Assembly (NCBI RefSeq): GCF_016598485.1
Contig: NZ_JAEMUW010000005.1
Location: forward strand, 186,001 to 250,000
Reading direction: 5' to 3'
Source: Micromonospora coerulea
GTDB taxonomy: Bacteria > Actinomycetota > Actinomycetes > Mycobacteriales > Micromonosporaceae
DNA length: 64,000 bases
Under the pieces are notes generated by a model. It saw nothing but the letters and a program-made list of their open reading frames with translations. It did not search any database and was not told the origin of the DNA. The position numbers and the translations under genes were made by a program. Numbering within the stretch: the first letter of the stretch is position 1; each line of letters starts with the position of its first letter. Positions 8,401 to 17,019 of the stretch are shown one piece after another.

Positions 8401-9217
8401 GCGGGTCGCGGTACGTAAGACGTACAAGCTCTTCATCGGCGGGAAGTTCCCCCGCAGCGAGTCGGGACGGTCGTATCTCGTGCAGGACTCCAACGTTCCA
8501 CTGGCCTCCCGCAAGGACGCGCGGGACGCCGTGCTCGCCGCCCGCGCCGCCGTGAAGGGGTGGGCCGGGGCGACCGCGTACAACCGGGGTCAGATCCTCT
8601 ACCGGGTCGCCGAGATGCTGGAGGGCCGGCGCGAGCAGTTCGTCGCCCTCGGCGTGCCGGCCGACGAGGTGGACGCGGCGATCGACCGCTGGGTCTGGTA
8701 CGCCGGCTGGTCGGACAAGCTCCCCCAGGTGTACGGCGGCGCGAACCCGGTGGCCGGGCCGTACTTCAACCTGTCGTCGCCGGAGCCGACCGGGGTGGTG
8801 GCCGTGGTGGCACCCGAGCAGCCGGCGCTGCTCGGCCTGGTCAGCGTGATCGCCCCGGCGATCGTCACCGGCAACACGGTGGTGGTGGCGGCCTCGCCGG
8901 CGCAGCCGCTGGCGGCGGTGACCCTGGCCGAGGTGCTGGCCACCTCCGACCTGCCCGTCGGGGTGGTCAACATCCTCACCGGGAGGATCAGCGAGACGGC
9001 GCCGACGCTGGCCGCGCACATGGACGTCAACGCGATCGACCTGACCGGGGTGGCCGACGCGGAGCTGGCGGCGGACCTGGAGGTCAAGGCGGCGCAGAAC
9101 CTCAAGCGGGTGCTCCGCCCCGCCCCGGCCGACCACGACTGGACCGCCGATCCGGGCGTCACCCGGATGACCACCCTCCTGGAGACGAAGACCGTCTGGC
9201 ACCCCAAGGGGGTGTGA
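8393..9217 (+). CDS. Truncated aldehyde dehydrogenase paralogue without catalytic domain
   Basis: 274 residues, little over half a normal ALDH. The N-terminal oligomerisation/cofactor region is recognisable (KLFIGGKFPRSESGR, AEMLEGRR, AIVTGNTVVV, LPVGVVNILTG), but the protein ends after about the nucleotide-binding half. No catalytic Cys segment or ELGGK motif is present. The frame is intact, GC-rich and translationally coupled to the preceding ALDH by an 8-base overlap, so it does not look like decay. It may be a structural partner of the full ALDH or a regulatory pseudoenzyme; neither is shown. A comparable paired arrangement is, as far as I recall, found in other actinomycetes. Confidence 0.85.
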   Translation: MSERVAVRKTYKLFIGGKFPRSESGRSYLVQDSNVPLASRKDARDAVLAARAAVKGWAGATAYNRGQILYRVAEMLEGRREQFVALGVPADEVDAAIDRWVWYAGWSDKLPQVYGGANPVAGPYFNLSSPEPTGVVAVVAPEQPALLGLVSVIAPAIVTGNTVVVAASPAQPLAAVTLAEVLATSDLPVGVVNILTGRISETAPTLAAHMDVNAIDLTGVADAELAADLEVKAAQNLKRVLRPAPADHDWTADPGVTRMTTLLETKTVWHPKGV

Positions 9218-9364
9218 TCGCGGGTCACTGTCGGGGTTTGCGGGGGAGCCCACCCACTCCGGGCGGTCAGGCTTGATCGCTCCGTGGGCGGGCCCCCCGG
9301 AAACCCGTTCCGGTCAGGGTCCGGGTGGGGGTTCGGCGCACGGGCGCTGTCTCGGGAAGGGTTC

Positions 9365-9382
9365 TACTACGGGGGGTAGGAT
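9365..9382 (+). promoter_or_regulatory. Operator overlapping the -10 box of the BlaI-family gene
   Basis: TACTACGGGGGGTAGGA (9365-9381) matches 13 of 17 positions of the perfect palindrome found before cydA. Its right half contains the box TAGGAT (9377-9382), 6 bases before the GTG at 9389. Repressor binding here would block RNA polymerase, giving autoregulation. No Shine-Dalgarno sequence is present, so the transcript is probably leaderless. Confidence 0.55.
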
Positions 9383-9388
9383 TGCGGC

Positions 9389-9850
9389 GTGACGCGGCTT
9401 GGGGATCTTGAACGTGCGGTGATGGACGTGCTGTGGGACTCGGTCCCCACCACGTCTCCTGGCGTGACCGTGCGGGAGGTTGCCGACGCCCTCGACGGCC
9501 GCGAGCTGGCGTACACGACGGTGATGACCGTGCTGGACCGGCTGGCCGGCAAGGGCATGGTGCAGCGCGAGCGCGAGGGCCGGGCCTGGCGCTACCGGCC
9601 GTCCGCCAGCCGCGAGGCGCACATCGCCCAGCTGATGCTCGACGCGCTCGACCTCGGTGGCAGCCGGGACGCCGCGCTGGTGCGCTTCGCCCGCTCGGTC
9701 ACCGGCACCGAGGCGGAGGTACTCCGCGCGGCGCTGGGCGGCGAGGCGGGTCTGACCGGGCCGGACGACGGTGGCGCGGGCCTGACCGACCGGGTCGAGG
9801 ATCCGCGGGCCGGGCGGCCGGCGCTGGCCGACGAGGCGACGGACCGGTAG
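9389..9850 (+). CDS. BlaI/MecI/CopY-family transcriptional repressor
   Basis: 153 residues. The winged-helix start LGDLERAVMDVLWDS, the recognition region AYTTVMTVLDRLAGKGMVQREREGRAWRY and a C-terminal dimerisation part including a LVRFARSV segment match the family. These repressors bind TAC/GTA palindromes and are inactivated by proteolysis or by loss of a ligand. The downstream gene, 10 bases on, encodes the usual partner protease. Operator-like palindromes lie over its own promoter and upstream of cydA, so it probably controls the cytochrome bd genes as well as itself. Confidence 0.92.
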   Translation: MTRLGDLERAVMDVLWDSVPTTSPGVTVREVADALDGRELAYTTVMTVLDRLAGKGMVQREREGRAWRYRPSASREAHIAQLMLDALDLGGSRDAALVRFARSVTGTEAEVLRAALGGEAGLTGPDDGGAGLTDRVEDPRAGRPALADEATDR

Positions 9851-9860
9851 GGCGGCCGCC

Positions 9861-10766
9861 GTGGCGTACGCCGTGCACTTCGCCGCGACCATCCTGGCCT
9901 GCTGGCTGACCGCGCAGGTCCTGGCCGCGTCCACCTGGACGTGGCGCGCCCCCCGCGTGGCGATCGTCTGCTGGCAGGCGGTCGGGCTCGCGCTCGGCCT
10001 CTCCGCGATGGGCCTGCCGATGGCGGCCGGCCTGGCCGCGTACGACCGGCCGACCGGCAGCGCGCTGCTCGCCCTCGCCACCGACCTCGCCCACGGCGCC
10101 CTGCCGGCCGGGCTGAACGTGATCCACCTCGGCCTGGTCGGGGTGGGCTTCGGCATCGGCGCGGTGCTGCTCACCACGACCGTCCGGAGCATCCACGGCA
10201 CCGTCCGCGCCCAGCGTCGGCACCGGGACCTGCTCACCCTGGTCGCCCGGCGGGACCCCACGGTGCCCGGCGCGCTGGTGCTCGACCACCCGGGCGCGGC
10301 GGCGTACTGCCTGCCCGGGGTCAAGCCGCGGGTGGTGGTCAGCGCCGGGACGCTGAGCCTGCTGGATCGGGCCGAGCTGGCGGCGGTGCTGACCCACGAG
10401 CGGGCGCACGCGCAGGAGCGGCACGACCTGGTGCTGCTGCCGTTCACCGCGCTCTGCCGGGCGCTGCCCTGGTTCCGCTGGGTCCGCGACGCGCACGAGC
10501 GGGTGGCCCTGCTGGTCGAGATGCGCGCCGACGACAAGGCCCGCGAACTGCACGCGGAGGCGCCGCTGGCGGGGGCGCTGCGCCGGTTCGCCGCGGCCGG
10601 GCACCGGATCACCCCGGCCGGCGCGCTCGGCATGGGCGACCGCGACCTCGACGTCCGGGTGCAGCGGCTGCTGGTGGCGGACCGCCCGCCCCGGCTGATC
10701 GGCGCGACCGCGCTGGCGGTGGCGACCGCCCTGGTCGCCCTGCCGATCTCCCTCTTCCTGAGCTGA
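9861..10766 (+). CDS. M56-family (BlaR1/MecR1-like) membrane metalloprotease
   Basis: 301 residues. Hydrophobic helices near residues 1-20, 30-55 and 80-105 are followed by a cytosolic zinc protease with HERAH in LTHERAHAQERHD, then EMRADD as the likely third ligand, and a final helix at the C-terminus. There is no penicillin-binding sensor domain, so the signal is not evidently a beta-lactam. Proteins of this type cleave the neighbouring BlaI repressor. The GTG at 9861 lies 10 bases after the blaI-like stop, indicating co-expression. Downstream lies the operator region of cydA. Confidence 0.88.
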   Translation: MAYAVHFAATILACWLTAQVLAASTWTWRAPRVAIVCWQAVGLALGLSAMGLPMAAGLAAYDRPTGSALLALATDLAHGALPAGLNVIHLGLVGVGFGIGAVLLTTTVRSIHGTVRAQRRHRDLLTLVARRDPTVPGALVLDHPGAAAYCLPGVKPRVVVSAGTLSLLDRAELAAVLTHERAHAQERHDLVLLPFTALCRALPWFRWVRDAHERVALLVEMRADDKARELHAEAPLAGALRRFAAAGHRITPAGALGMGDRDLDVRVQRLLVADRPPRLIGATALAVATALVALPISLFLS

Positions 10767-10806
10767 CTTCCTCCGGCCCCGCGCCCGACACCCCCACGCC
10801 AGGTAC

Positions 10807-10848
10807 TACTACGCCGCGTCGTACAGTTTCGTACTACGTGACGTAGTA
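10807..10848 (+). promoter_or_regulatory. Tandem BlaI-type operators upstream of cydABDC
   Basis: TACTACGTGACGTAGTA (10832-10848) is a palindrome with two 8-bp arms around one base. A weaker copy, TACTACGCCGCGTCGTA, lies at 10807-10823, with centres 25 bases apart. A further inverted pair CGTAG/CTACG sits at 10855-10869, and TAGGCT at 10872-10877 could be the -10 box. The sites resemble the operator over the promoter of the BlaI-family gene, linking that regulator to cytochrome bd expression. cydA has a normal ribosome binding site, GGAGGG at 10903. Confidence 0.65.
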
Positions 10849-10913
10849 GCGATGCGTAGGCAATCTACGTGTAGGCTCGCTATGACAAGCGAGTCAACGC
10901 CTGGAGGGCGGCC

Positions 10914-12161
10914 ATGGACACCCTGCTCCTCGCGCGCCTGCAGTTCGCCACCACCACCTCGATCCACTTCCTCTTCGTGGTGGTCACCCTGGGCCTGGTC
11001 ACCCTCCTGGTGGGCCTGCAGACCGCCGGGTTCATCACCGGCAAACCGATGTACGAGCGGCTGACCCGGTTCTGGGGCCAGCTCTACGTCATCAACTACG
11101 TGCTCGGCATCGCCACCGGCATCGTGATGGAGTTCCAGTTCGGCCTGAACTGGAGCGGGCTGTCGCGCTACGTCGGCAACGTCTTCGGCGCGCCGCTGGC
11201 CATCGAGACGCTGGTGGCGTTCTTCCTGGAGTCGACGTTCCTCGGCATGTGGATCTTCGGCTGGCACCGGCTGCGTCGGGGCGTACACCTGGCGCTGCTG
11301 TGGGGGGTGGCGCTGACCGCGTACGCCTCCGCGTTCTGGATCATGGTGGCCAACTCCTGGCTCCAGCATCCCGTCGGCTACGAGGTCCGCGACGGGATCG
11401 CCCACCTGACCGACTTCGGGGCGCTGCTCACCAACCCCACCCTCGGCTTCGCCTTCGGCCACGTGGTCTCGGCCGGGCTGGTCACCGGCGGCGTGCTGAT
11501 GGCCGCCGTCAGCGCCTGGCACCTGATCCGGCGTACGCCGGACTTCGCCCTGTTCCGGACGTCGCTGCGGCTCGGCGTGCTCACCACGGCGATCTCCGTG
11601 GTCTTCCTGGTCGGCTTCGGCTTCGCCCAGTTCGGCCCGGTCGGGCGGGTACAGCCGACGAAGTTCGGCGGCGGCCCGGAGCGGGACGCGCTCGTCGCCG
11701 AGTGGACGGCACGGTTCGGCCCGGGCGACTACACCCCGCCGGCGCTCTCCAGCGTCGGGCTCGGCTTCATGATCCTGATCGGCTTCACGCTCTTCCTCGG
11801 CACGCTGCTGGTGCCCCTGCTCTTCCGGGACTGGATCATCCGGCTGCGCTTTCCGCTCTGGGTGATCCTGCTCGCCCTGCCCCTCCCCTTCGTCGCGGTG
11901 ATCCTCGGCTGGATCGCCCGCGAGGTCGGCCGCCAGCCCTGGGTCGCGTACGGGCTGCTGCCCACCGGGCACGCCGTCTCCCCGGTCGGCGCCGGGGTGA
12001 TGCTCACCTCGCTGATCGGCTTCAGCCTGCTGCTCGGCACCCTCGCCGTCACCAACTGGGTGCTGCTCGCCCGGCACGCCGCCCGCGGCGCGGCCCACCC
12101 CGCCCTCGGTCGCCCGCCCGAGCCCGACGCCGACACCCGCCCCGAACCCGTGTTCGCCTGA
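10914..12161 (+). CDS. cydA: Cytochrome bd ubiquinol/menaquinol oxidase subunit I
   Basis: 415 residues, short for CydA because the quinol-binding Q loop is of the short type. Heme-ligand histidine H18 lies in TSIHFLFVVVT. GFAFGHVVSAG carries another histidine, and GWIAREVGRQPWVAYGLL is the family hallmark. About nine membrane helices can be traced. The subunit holds hemes b558, b595 and d and oxidises quinol while reducing O2 in the plasma membrane, a high-affinity oxidase used at low oxygen or under stress. It is first in cydABDC, preceded by BlaI-like operators. Confidence 0.96.
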   Translation: MDTLLLARLQFATTTSIHFLFVVVTLGLVTLLVGLQTAGFITGKPMYERLTRFWGQLYVINYVLGIATGIVMEFQFGLNWSGLSRYVGNVFGAPLAIETLVAFFLESTFLGMWIFGWHRLRRGVHLALLWGVALTAYASAFWIMVANSWLQHPVGYEVRDGIAHLTDFGALLTNPTLGFAFGHVVSAGLVTGGVLMAAVSAWHLIRRTPDFALFRTSLRLGVLTTAISVVFLVGFGFAQFGPVGRVQPTKFGGGPERDALVAEWTARFGPGDYTPPALSSVGLGFMILIGFTLFLGTLLVPLLFRDWIIRLRFPLWVILLALPLPFVAVILGWIAREVGRQPWVAYGLLPTGHAVSPVGAGVMLTSLIGFSLLLGTLAVTNWVLLARHAARGAAHPALGRPPEPDADTRPEPVFA

Positions 12162-12172
12162 GGGAGCCCGCC

Positions 12173-13180
12173 GTGGAACTCGCCTGGTACGCCCTGCTCG
12201 GCCTCTTCTTCGCCACCTACCTCGTTCTCGGCGGCTACGACTACGGCGTCGGGCTGCTGCTCGCCCGGCGCACCGCCCCGGCCACCCGGCGGGCCGCGCT
12301 CAACGCGGTCGGCCCGTTCTTCCTCGGCAACGAGGTGTGGCTGGTGGCCACCGTCGGCATCCTCTTCGGCGCCTTTCCCACCCTGGAGGGCGAACTGCTC
12401 TCCGGGTTCTACCCCGCCGTGCTCGGCGCGCTGGCCGGGGTGGTCCTGGTGACCGCCGGGGTGCAACTGCGCAGCCGGCCGACCGGCGAACGGGCCCGGG
12501 CCGGCTGGGACCGGGTGGTCGTCGCCGGCAGCGCGCTCGCCGCACTCGGCTGGGGTGCGCTGCTCGCCGGGCTGCTCCAGGGGGTACCGCTGCGGTCCGA
12601 CGGCCACGTCGCCGGGCTGACGCACCTGGGCACGCCGTTCGTGGCGGCCACCGCGGTGGCGATGCTGTCGCTGGTCGCGGCGCAGGGTGCGACGTTCCTC
12701 ACGCTCCGCCTGCCGGCCGCCGAGGCCGCGCCGGTCGCCCGGCTGGCCGGCCGGCTGGTCCCGGCGGCGCTCGCCGCGGTCGGCACGGCCGCCGTGCTGG
12801 GCCTGCTCTCCGGCCGGGTACGCGCCGCGGTGGCGCAACCGGCGGCGGCCGTACTGCTGCTCGTGGCGCTGGTGGCGGCGCTGCTGGCGGCTCGTACGGC
12901 GCTCGGCCGGGGGCGGCCCGGGCTGGCCTTCGCCGCGACCAGCGCGACGCTGGCGCTGCCGGTGGCGCTGGTCGGGGCGGCGCTCTGGCCCTGGGTGCTG
13001 GTCTCCACGGTCGAGCCGGGAGTCGGGCTGACCGTGGCCGACGCGGCGGCGAGCGGGCCCACCCTGCGGCTGCTGGGCTGGCTGGCGCTGCCGCTCCTGC
13101 CGGCCCTACTAGGCTTTCAGGCAATGTGCTGGTGGGTGTTCCGGGGACGGACCGACGGCAGGGCACCGGTGTACTGGTGA
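12173..13180 (+). CDS. cydB: Cytochrome bd oxidase subunit II
   Basis: 335 residues. The GTG at 12173 follows GGGAG and lies 11 bases after cydA; the start MELAWYALLGLFFATYLVLGGYDYGVGLLL is typical. Eight or so hydrophobic helices run through the protein, with GPFFLGNEVWLVATVG and a conserved tail GFQAMCWWVFRG. It is the structural partner of CydA. The stop codon overlaps the cydD start as GTGA, indicating translational coupling of oxidase and exporter. Confidence 0.95.
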   Translation: MELAWYALLGLFFATYLVLGGYDYGVGLLLARRTAPATRRAALNAVGPFFLGNEVWLVATVGILFGAFPTLEGELLSGFYPAVLGALAGVVLVTAGVQLRSRPTGERARAGWDRVVVAGSALAALGWGALLAGLLQGVPLRSDGHVAGLTHLGTPFVAATAVAMLSLVAAQGATFLTLRLPAAEAAPVARLAGRLVPAALAAVGTAAVLGLLSGRVRAAVAQPAAAVLLLVALVAALLAARTALGRGRPGLAFAATSATLALPVALVGAALWPWVLVSTVEPGVGLTVADAAASGPTLRLLGWLALPLLPALLGFQAMCWWVFRGRTDGRAPVYW

Positions 13181-14862
13181 ACCGCCGCCCCTTCGACCCG
13201 CGTCTGCTGCGTCGGGTCCCCGCGGCCCGGCGCGACCTCGCCGTGCTCGCACTCCTCGGCGGGCTCACCGCGCTGCTGGTGGTCGCGCAGGCCACCGCCC
13301 TGGCCACGCTGCTGGCCAGCGCGGTCGACGGGCGGCTGCACCGAGCGGCGCTGGCCGGCTTCATCGCGACGGTCGCCGCCCGCGCGCTGGTCAGCTGGGC
13401 CCAGGGCACGGTGGCCGCCCGGGCGGCGGCGACGGTGAAGGCGGCGCTGCGCGCGGACCTGCTCGGCGCCGTCGGCCGGCACGGTCCGGGCTGGGTCGCC
13501 GGGCAGCGGGCCGGGCAGCTGGCCACCCTCGCCGGTCGCGGCCTCGACGCGCTGGACGCCTACTTCACCGGTTACCTCCCGCAGCTGGTGCTCAGCGTGA
13601 CCGTGCCGCTCGCCGTGCTGGCCCGGATCGTGCTCGCCGACTGGAGTTCGGCGCTGATCATCGCGCTGACCATCCCGCTCATTCCGGTCTTCGGCGCGCT
13701 GCTCGGCTGGCAGGCGCAGGCCGCTACCGAGCGGCAGTGGCGCCGGCTCTCCCGCCTCGGCGGGCACTTCCTCGACATGGTCGCCGGGTTGCCGACGCTG
13801 CGCGCGTTCGGACGGGCCGGGGCGCAGGTCGACGTGGTCCGCCGGATGGCCGACGGTCACCGGCAGGCCACCATGCGGACGCTGCGGATCGCCTTCCTCT
13901 CCGCGCTGGTGCTGGAGCTGGTCGCCACCCTCTCGGTGGCGCTGGTCGCCGTGCCGGTGGGCATCCGGCTGCTCGGCGGCGGGATCACCCTCTCCACCGC
14001 GCTGCTGGTGCTGCTGCTCACCCCGGAGGCGTACCTGCCGCTGCGGGCGGCGGGCAGCCGGTTCCACGCCAGCATGGAAGGGCTCGCCGCGCTGGACGAG
14101 GCACTCACCGTCTCCGCCGCGCCCGTCGCCGCCGAGGGGCGACCTACGGCCGAGGGGCGGCCCGCCCCGGACGGGCGCGGCGAGATCCGGTTCGAGTCGG
14201 TGACCGTCGAATACGAGCGGACGACCGCGCTGCGGGACGTCACGCTGACCATCCGCCCCGGTGAGCGGATCGCGATCATCGGCCCCAGCGGCGCCGGCAA
14301 GAGCACCCTGCTCGGCCTGCTGCTCGGCTTCGTCACCCCCACCGCCGGCCGGGTCACCGTCTCCGGGGTGGACCTCGCCGACGTCGACCCCGAGCCCTGG
14401 CGCCGGCAGGTGGCCTGGGTGCCGCAGCGGGCGCACCTCTTCGCCGCCTCGCTGGTCGACAACATCCGGCTCGGCGCCCCGGACGCCACGGAGGGCGCGC
14501 TCGCCACCGCGATCGCCGACGCCGCGCTGGACGAGGTGGTCACCGCCCTGCCCGACGGCCTGGCCACCGAGCTCGGCGAGCGCGGGCACGGCCTGTCCAG
14601 CGGCCAGCGGCAGCGGGTGGCGCTGGCCCGGGCGTTCCTCCGGGACGCCCCGGTGGTGCTCCTCGACGAGCCGACCGCCCGGCTGGACAGCGCCAGCGAG
14701 GCGGTCGTGCTGGCCGCCACCCGGCGGCTGGTCCACGGGCGGACGGCGCTGCTCGTCGCGCACCGGCCCGCGCTGCTGGAGGACGCCGACCGGATCCTCC
14801 GCGTCGCCGACGGCCGGGTCACCGAGCTGACCCCGGCGCCGGCCGGAAGGGCGAGCCGATGA
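13177..14862 (+). CDS. cydD: Thiol reductant ABC exporter, CydD subunit
   Basis: 561 residues from a GTG that overlaps the cydB stop by four bases. It is an exporter half-transporter: six hydrophobic helices to about residue 300, then an ATPase domain with Walker A GPSGAGKSTL, signature LSSGQRQRVALARA and Walker B VVLLDEPTARLD. With CydC it exports cysteine/glutathione-type thiols and is required for assembly of active cytochrome bd, known from the E. coli system. Its place directly after cydAB supports CydD over a generic ABC exporter. It ends in ATGA overlap with cydC. Confidence 0.93.
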   Translation: MNRRPFDPRLLRRVPAARRDLAVLALLGGLTALLVVAQATALATLLASAVDGRLHRAALAGFIATVAARALVSWAQGTVAARAAATVKAALRADLLGAVGRHGPGWVAGQRAGQLATLAGRGLDALDAYFTGYLPQLVLSVTVPLAVLARIVLADWSSALIIALTIPLIPVFGALLGWQAQAATERQWRRLSRLGGHFLDMVAGLPTLRAFGRAGAQVDVVRRMADGHRQATMRTLRIAFLSALVLELVATLSVALVAVPVGIRLLGGGITLSTALLVLLLTPEAYLPLRAAGSRFHASMEGLAALDEALTVSAAPVAAEGRPTAEGRPAPDGRGEIRFESVTVEYERTTALRDVTLTIRPGERIAIIGPSGAGKSTLLGLLLGFVTPTAGRVTVSGVDLADVDPEPWRRQVAWVPQRAHLFAASLVDNIRLGAPDATEGALATAIADAALDEVVTALPDGLATELGERGHGLSSGQRQRVALARAFLRDAPVVLLDEPTARLDSASEAVVLAATRRLVHGRTALLVAHRPALLEDADRILRVADGRVTELTPAPAGRASR

Positions 14863-16961
14863 GCACCGGACCGATCGTCCCCGACCGCCCCGACCAGCCG
14901 GGGCGGGCCGTGCCGGGCGGGGTCTCGCCCGACGGCGCCACGCCCGCCGCCCGCGACCTGGGGACCCCGACACCCGGGGAGACGAACCCACCGGAGCTGT
15001 CCTCCGGTAGCGCGCCCACCGAGCCCGAATCCGACGAGCCCCCGCGCGCCGGGACCGCGGCCGGCGCGGGATCCGCGGCCGCGCCGGTCGGGGTGGTCGC
15101 CGCCGGAGCCGGCCAGGGCACGGGGGCGTCCGCCGACGACCCCACCCGTCGACGCGGTGTGCGGGCGGAGCAGGCGGTGCTGCGGCTGGCGCGGCCGTAC
15201 CTGGGCCGGCTCGTCGGGGCCGGACTGCTCGCCGCCGCCACCGAGTTCGCCGGGCTGGCCCTGATGGCCACCGCCACCTGGCTGCTGATGAGCGCCGCCG
15301 GCCGGCCGCCGCTGGACCGACTGACCGTGGCCATCGTCGCGGTCCGCGCGCTCGCCATCAGCCGGGGCGTGTTCCGGTACACCGAACGGCTCGCCGGGCA
15401 CGATGCCGTGCTCCGCCTGATCACCGACGTCCGGGCCCGGGTCTTCGCGACCCTGGCCGTCCGCCGGGACGCCGCCGCGCAGCGCTCCGGTGACGCGCTG
15501 AGCCGCCTCGTCTCCGACGTGGAGGCGGTGCAGGACCTGCTGCTGCGGGTGCTCGTACCGGGGGCCGCCGCCGCGCTGGTGGGCGCGCTCGCGGTCGCCG
15601 GGGCGGCGCTCATCTCGCCGCCCGCGGCCGGGGTGCTGGCCGCCGGGCTGCTGGTCGCCGGGGTGGCGCTGCCCGCGCTGGCCACCGGGCTCACCCGCCG
15701 GGCCGCCGCCGAGGTGGCCCCGCTGCGCGGGGCGCTCGCCGTGGACGCGATCGACCTGACCCACGGCGCCGCCGACCTGGCCGCCTTCGGGGCCACCGGC
15801 CGGGCGCTCGCCACCGCCGAGCGGCGGGCGCGGCGCCTGGCCCGGCTGGAACGCCGGCTCGCCGCCACCGGCTTCGCGGTGGACGCGGCCGGGGTGCTCG
15901 TCGGTGGGGCCACCGCCGCCGCCGTCGTGCTGGTCGCGCTCCGGGCCGGGGTCGGCGGAGTGCTGGTCGGCGTGCTCGCCGTGGGTGCCCTCGCCGCGGT
16001 CGAGATCGCGTCCGCCCTGGTCGGGGCGGCCCGCCAGTGGACCCAGCTCCGCGCCGCCCTGGTCCGGGTCGCGGCACTGCTCGGCGAGCCCGTCCCGGCC
16101 CCCGGTGCCGAACCCGCCCGGGCCCCGGGCACCGCGCCCGTGCCGGGCGGCGGGGCGGCCACGGGGGCCGCGGCGGGCCGGGCCGCCGTTGCGGACGGGC
16201 CGCACGACCTGCGCTTCGACCAGGTCGGCGTGCGCTACCGGCCGGGGGCGGCGCCGGCCCTGGACGGGGTGAGCCTGGATCTGCCGGCCGGCTCCCGGGT
16301 CGCCGTGGTCGGGCCGAGCGGCGCCGGCAAGAGCACCCTCGCGGCGGTGCTCACCGGCGCGGTACGCCCCGACGGTGGCCGGGTCACCCTGGACGGGCGC
16401 GACCTGTCGGAGTACCCGGCCGAGGAGCTGCCCCGGGCGATCGGCGGGCTGCTCGCCGAGGCGTACGTCTTCCACGCCTCGGTCCGGGAGAACCTGCTGC
16501 TCGGCCGGCCCCGCGCGGACGAGGCGGAGCTGACCGCGGCGACCCGGGCGGCTGGCCTGCTGGACTGGGTACGCAGCCAGCCGGAGGGCTGGGACACCAT
16601 GGTCGGCGAGGAGGGTGGCCAGCTCTCCGGCGGGCAGCGGCAGCGGCTCGCGCTGGCCCGGGCGCTGCTCGCCGCGCCGGCCGTGTTGGTGCTGGACGAG
16701 CCCACCGAGGGCCTGGACCCGGCCGCGGCCGACGCGGTGCTCGCCTCCGCGCTCGCCGCCACCCCGCCCGGACACTCCGTGCTGCTGATCACCCACCGGC
16801 TCAGCGGCCTGGCGGAGCTGGACGAGATCGTGGTGCTCGACGCCGGCCGGGTCGCGCAGCGCGGCCGGCACGCCGAGCTGATGGCCCGGCCCGGTTGGTA
16901 CCGGGAGCAGTGGCTGCTCCAGGCGGCGGCGGAACGCGGGTACATGGCCCTGACCCCCTGA
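14859..16961 (+). CDS. cydC: Thiol reductant ABC exporter, CydC subunit, with long N-terminal extension
   Basis: 700 residues, longer than usual CydC (about 560-590). The first 105 or so residues are a Pro/Ala/Gly-rich, probably disordered extension; the transmembrane part begins near RAEQAVLRLARPYLGRL. A second low-complexity linker of about 30 residues joins the membrane part to the ATPase. Walker A GPSGAGKSTL, signature LSGGQRQRLALARALL and Walker B VLVLDEPTEGLD are intact. The start overlaps the cydD stop (ATGA). An internal start past the extension is possible but the overlap favours the stated start. Confidence 0.92.
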   Translation: MSTGPIVPDRPDQPGRAVPGGVSPDGATPAARDLGTPTPGETNPPELSSGSAPTEPESDEPPRAGTAAGAGSAAAPVGVVAAGAGQGTGASADDPTRRRGVRAEQAVLRLARPYLGRLVGAGLLAAATEFAGLALMATATWLLMSAAGRPPLDRLTVAIVAVRALAISRGVFRYTERLAGHDAVLRLITDVRARVFATLAVRRDAAAQRSGDALSRLVSDVEAVQDLLLRVLVPGAAAALVGALAVAGAALISPPAAGVLAAGLLVAGVALPALATGLTRRAAAEVAPLRGALAVDAIDLTHGAADLAAFGATGRALATAERRARRLARLERRLAATGFAVDAAGVLVGGATAAAVVLVALRAGVGGVLVGVLAVGALAAVEIASALVGAARQWTQLRAALVRVAALLGEPVPAPGAEPARAPGTAPVPGGGAATGAAAGRAAVADGPHDLRFDQVGVRYRPGAAPALDGVSLDLPAGSRVAVVGPSGAGKSTLAAVLTGAVRPDGGRVTLDGRDLSEYPAEELPRAIGGLLAEAYVFHASVRENLLLGRPRADEAELTAATRAAGLLDWVRSQPEGWDTMVGEEGGQLSGGQRQRLALARALLAAPAVLVLDEPTEGLDPAAADAVLASALAATPPGHSVLLITHRLSGLAELDEIVVLDAGRVAQRGRHAELMARPGWYREQWLLQAAAERGYMALTP

Positions 16962-17019
16962 GCGGTCTCCGGGAATTCCCCGGACGCGCCGGCCCACGCC
17001 GGCTGGCAGGCTGGGTGCC

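Noticed and set aside
5971..8583. Long minus-strand open frame opposite deoC and the ALDH genes
   Set aside because: It is antisense to well-supported genes and its translation (Gly/Arg/Val/Leu/Asp-rich without motifs) is the usual shadow of high third-position GC.
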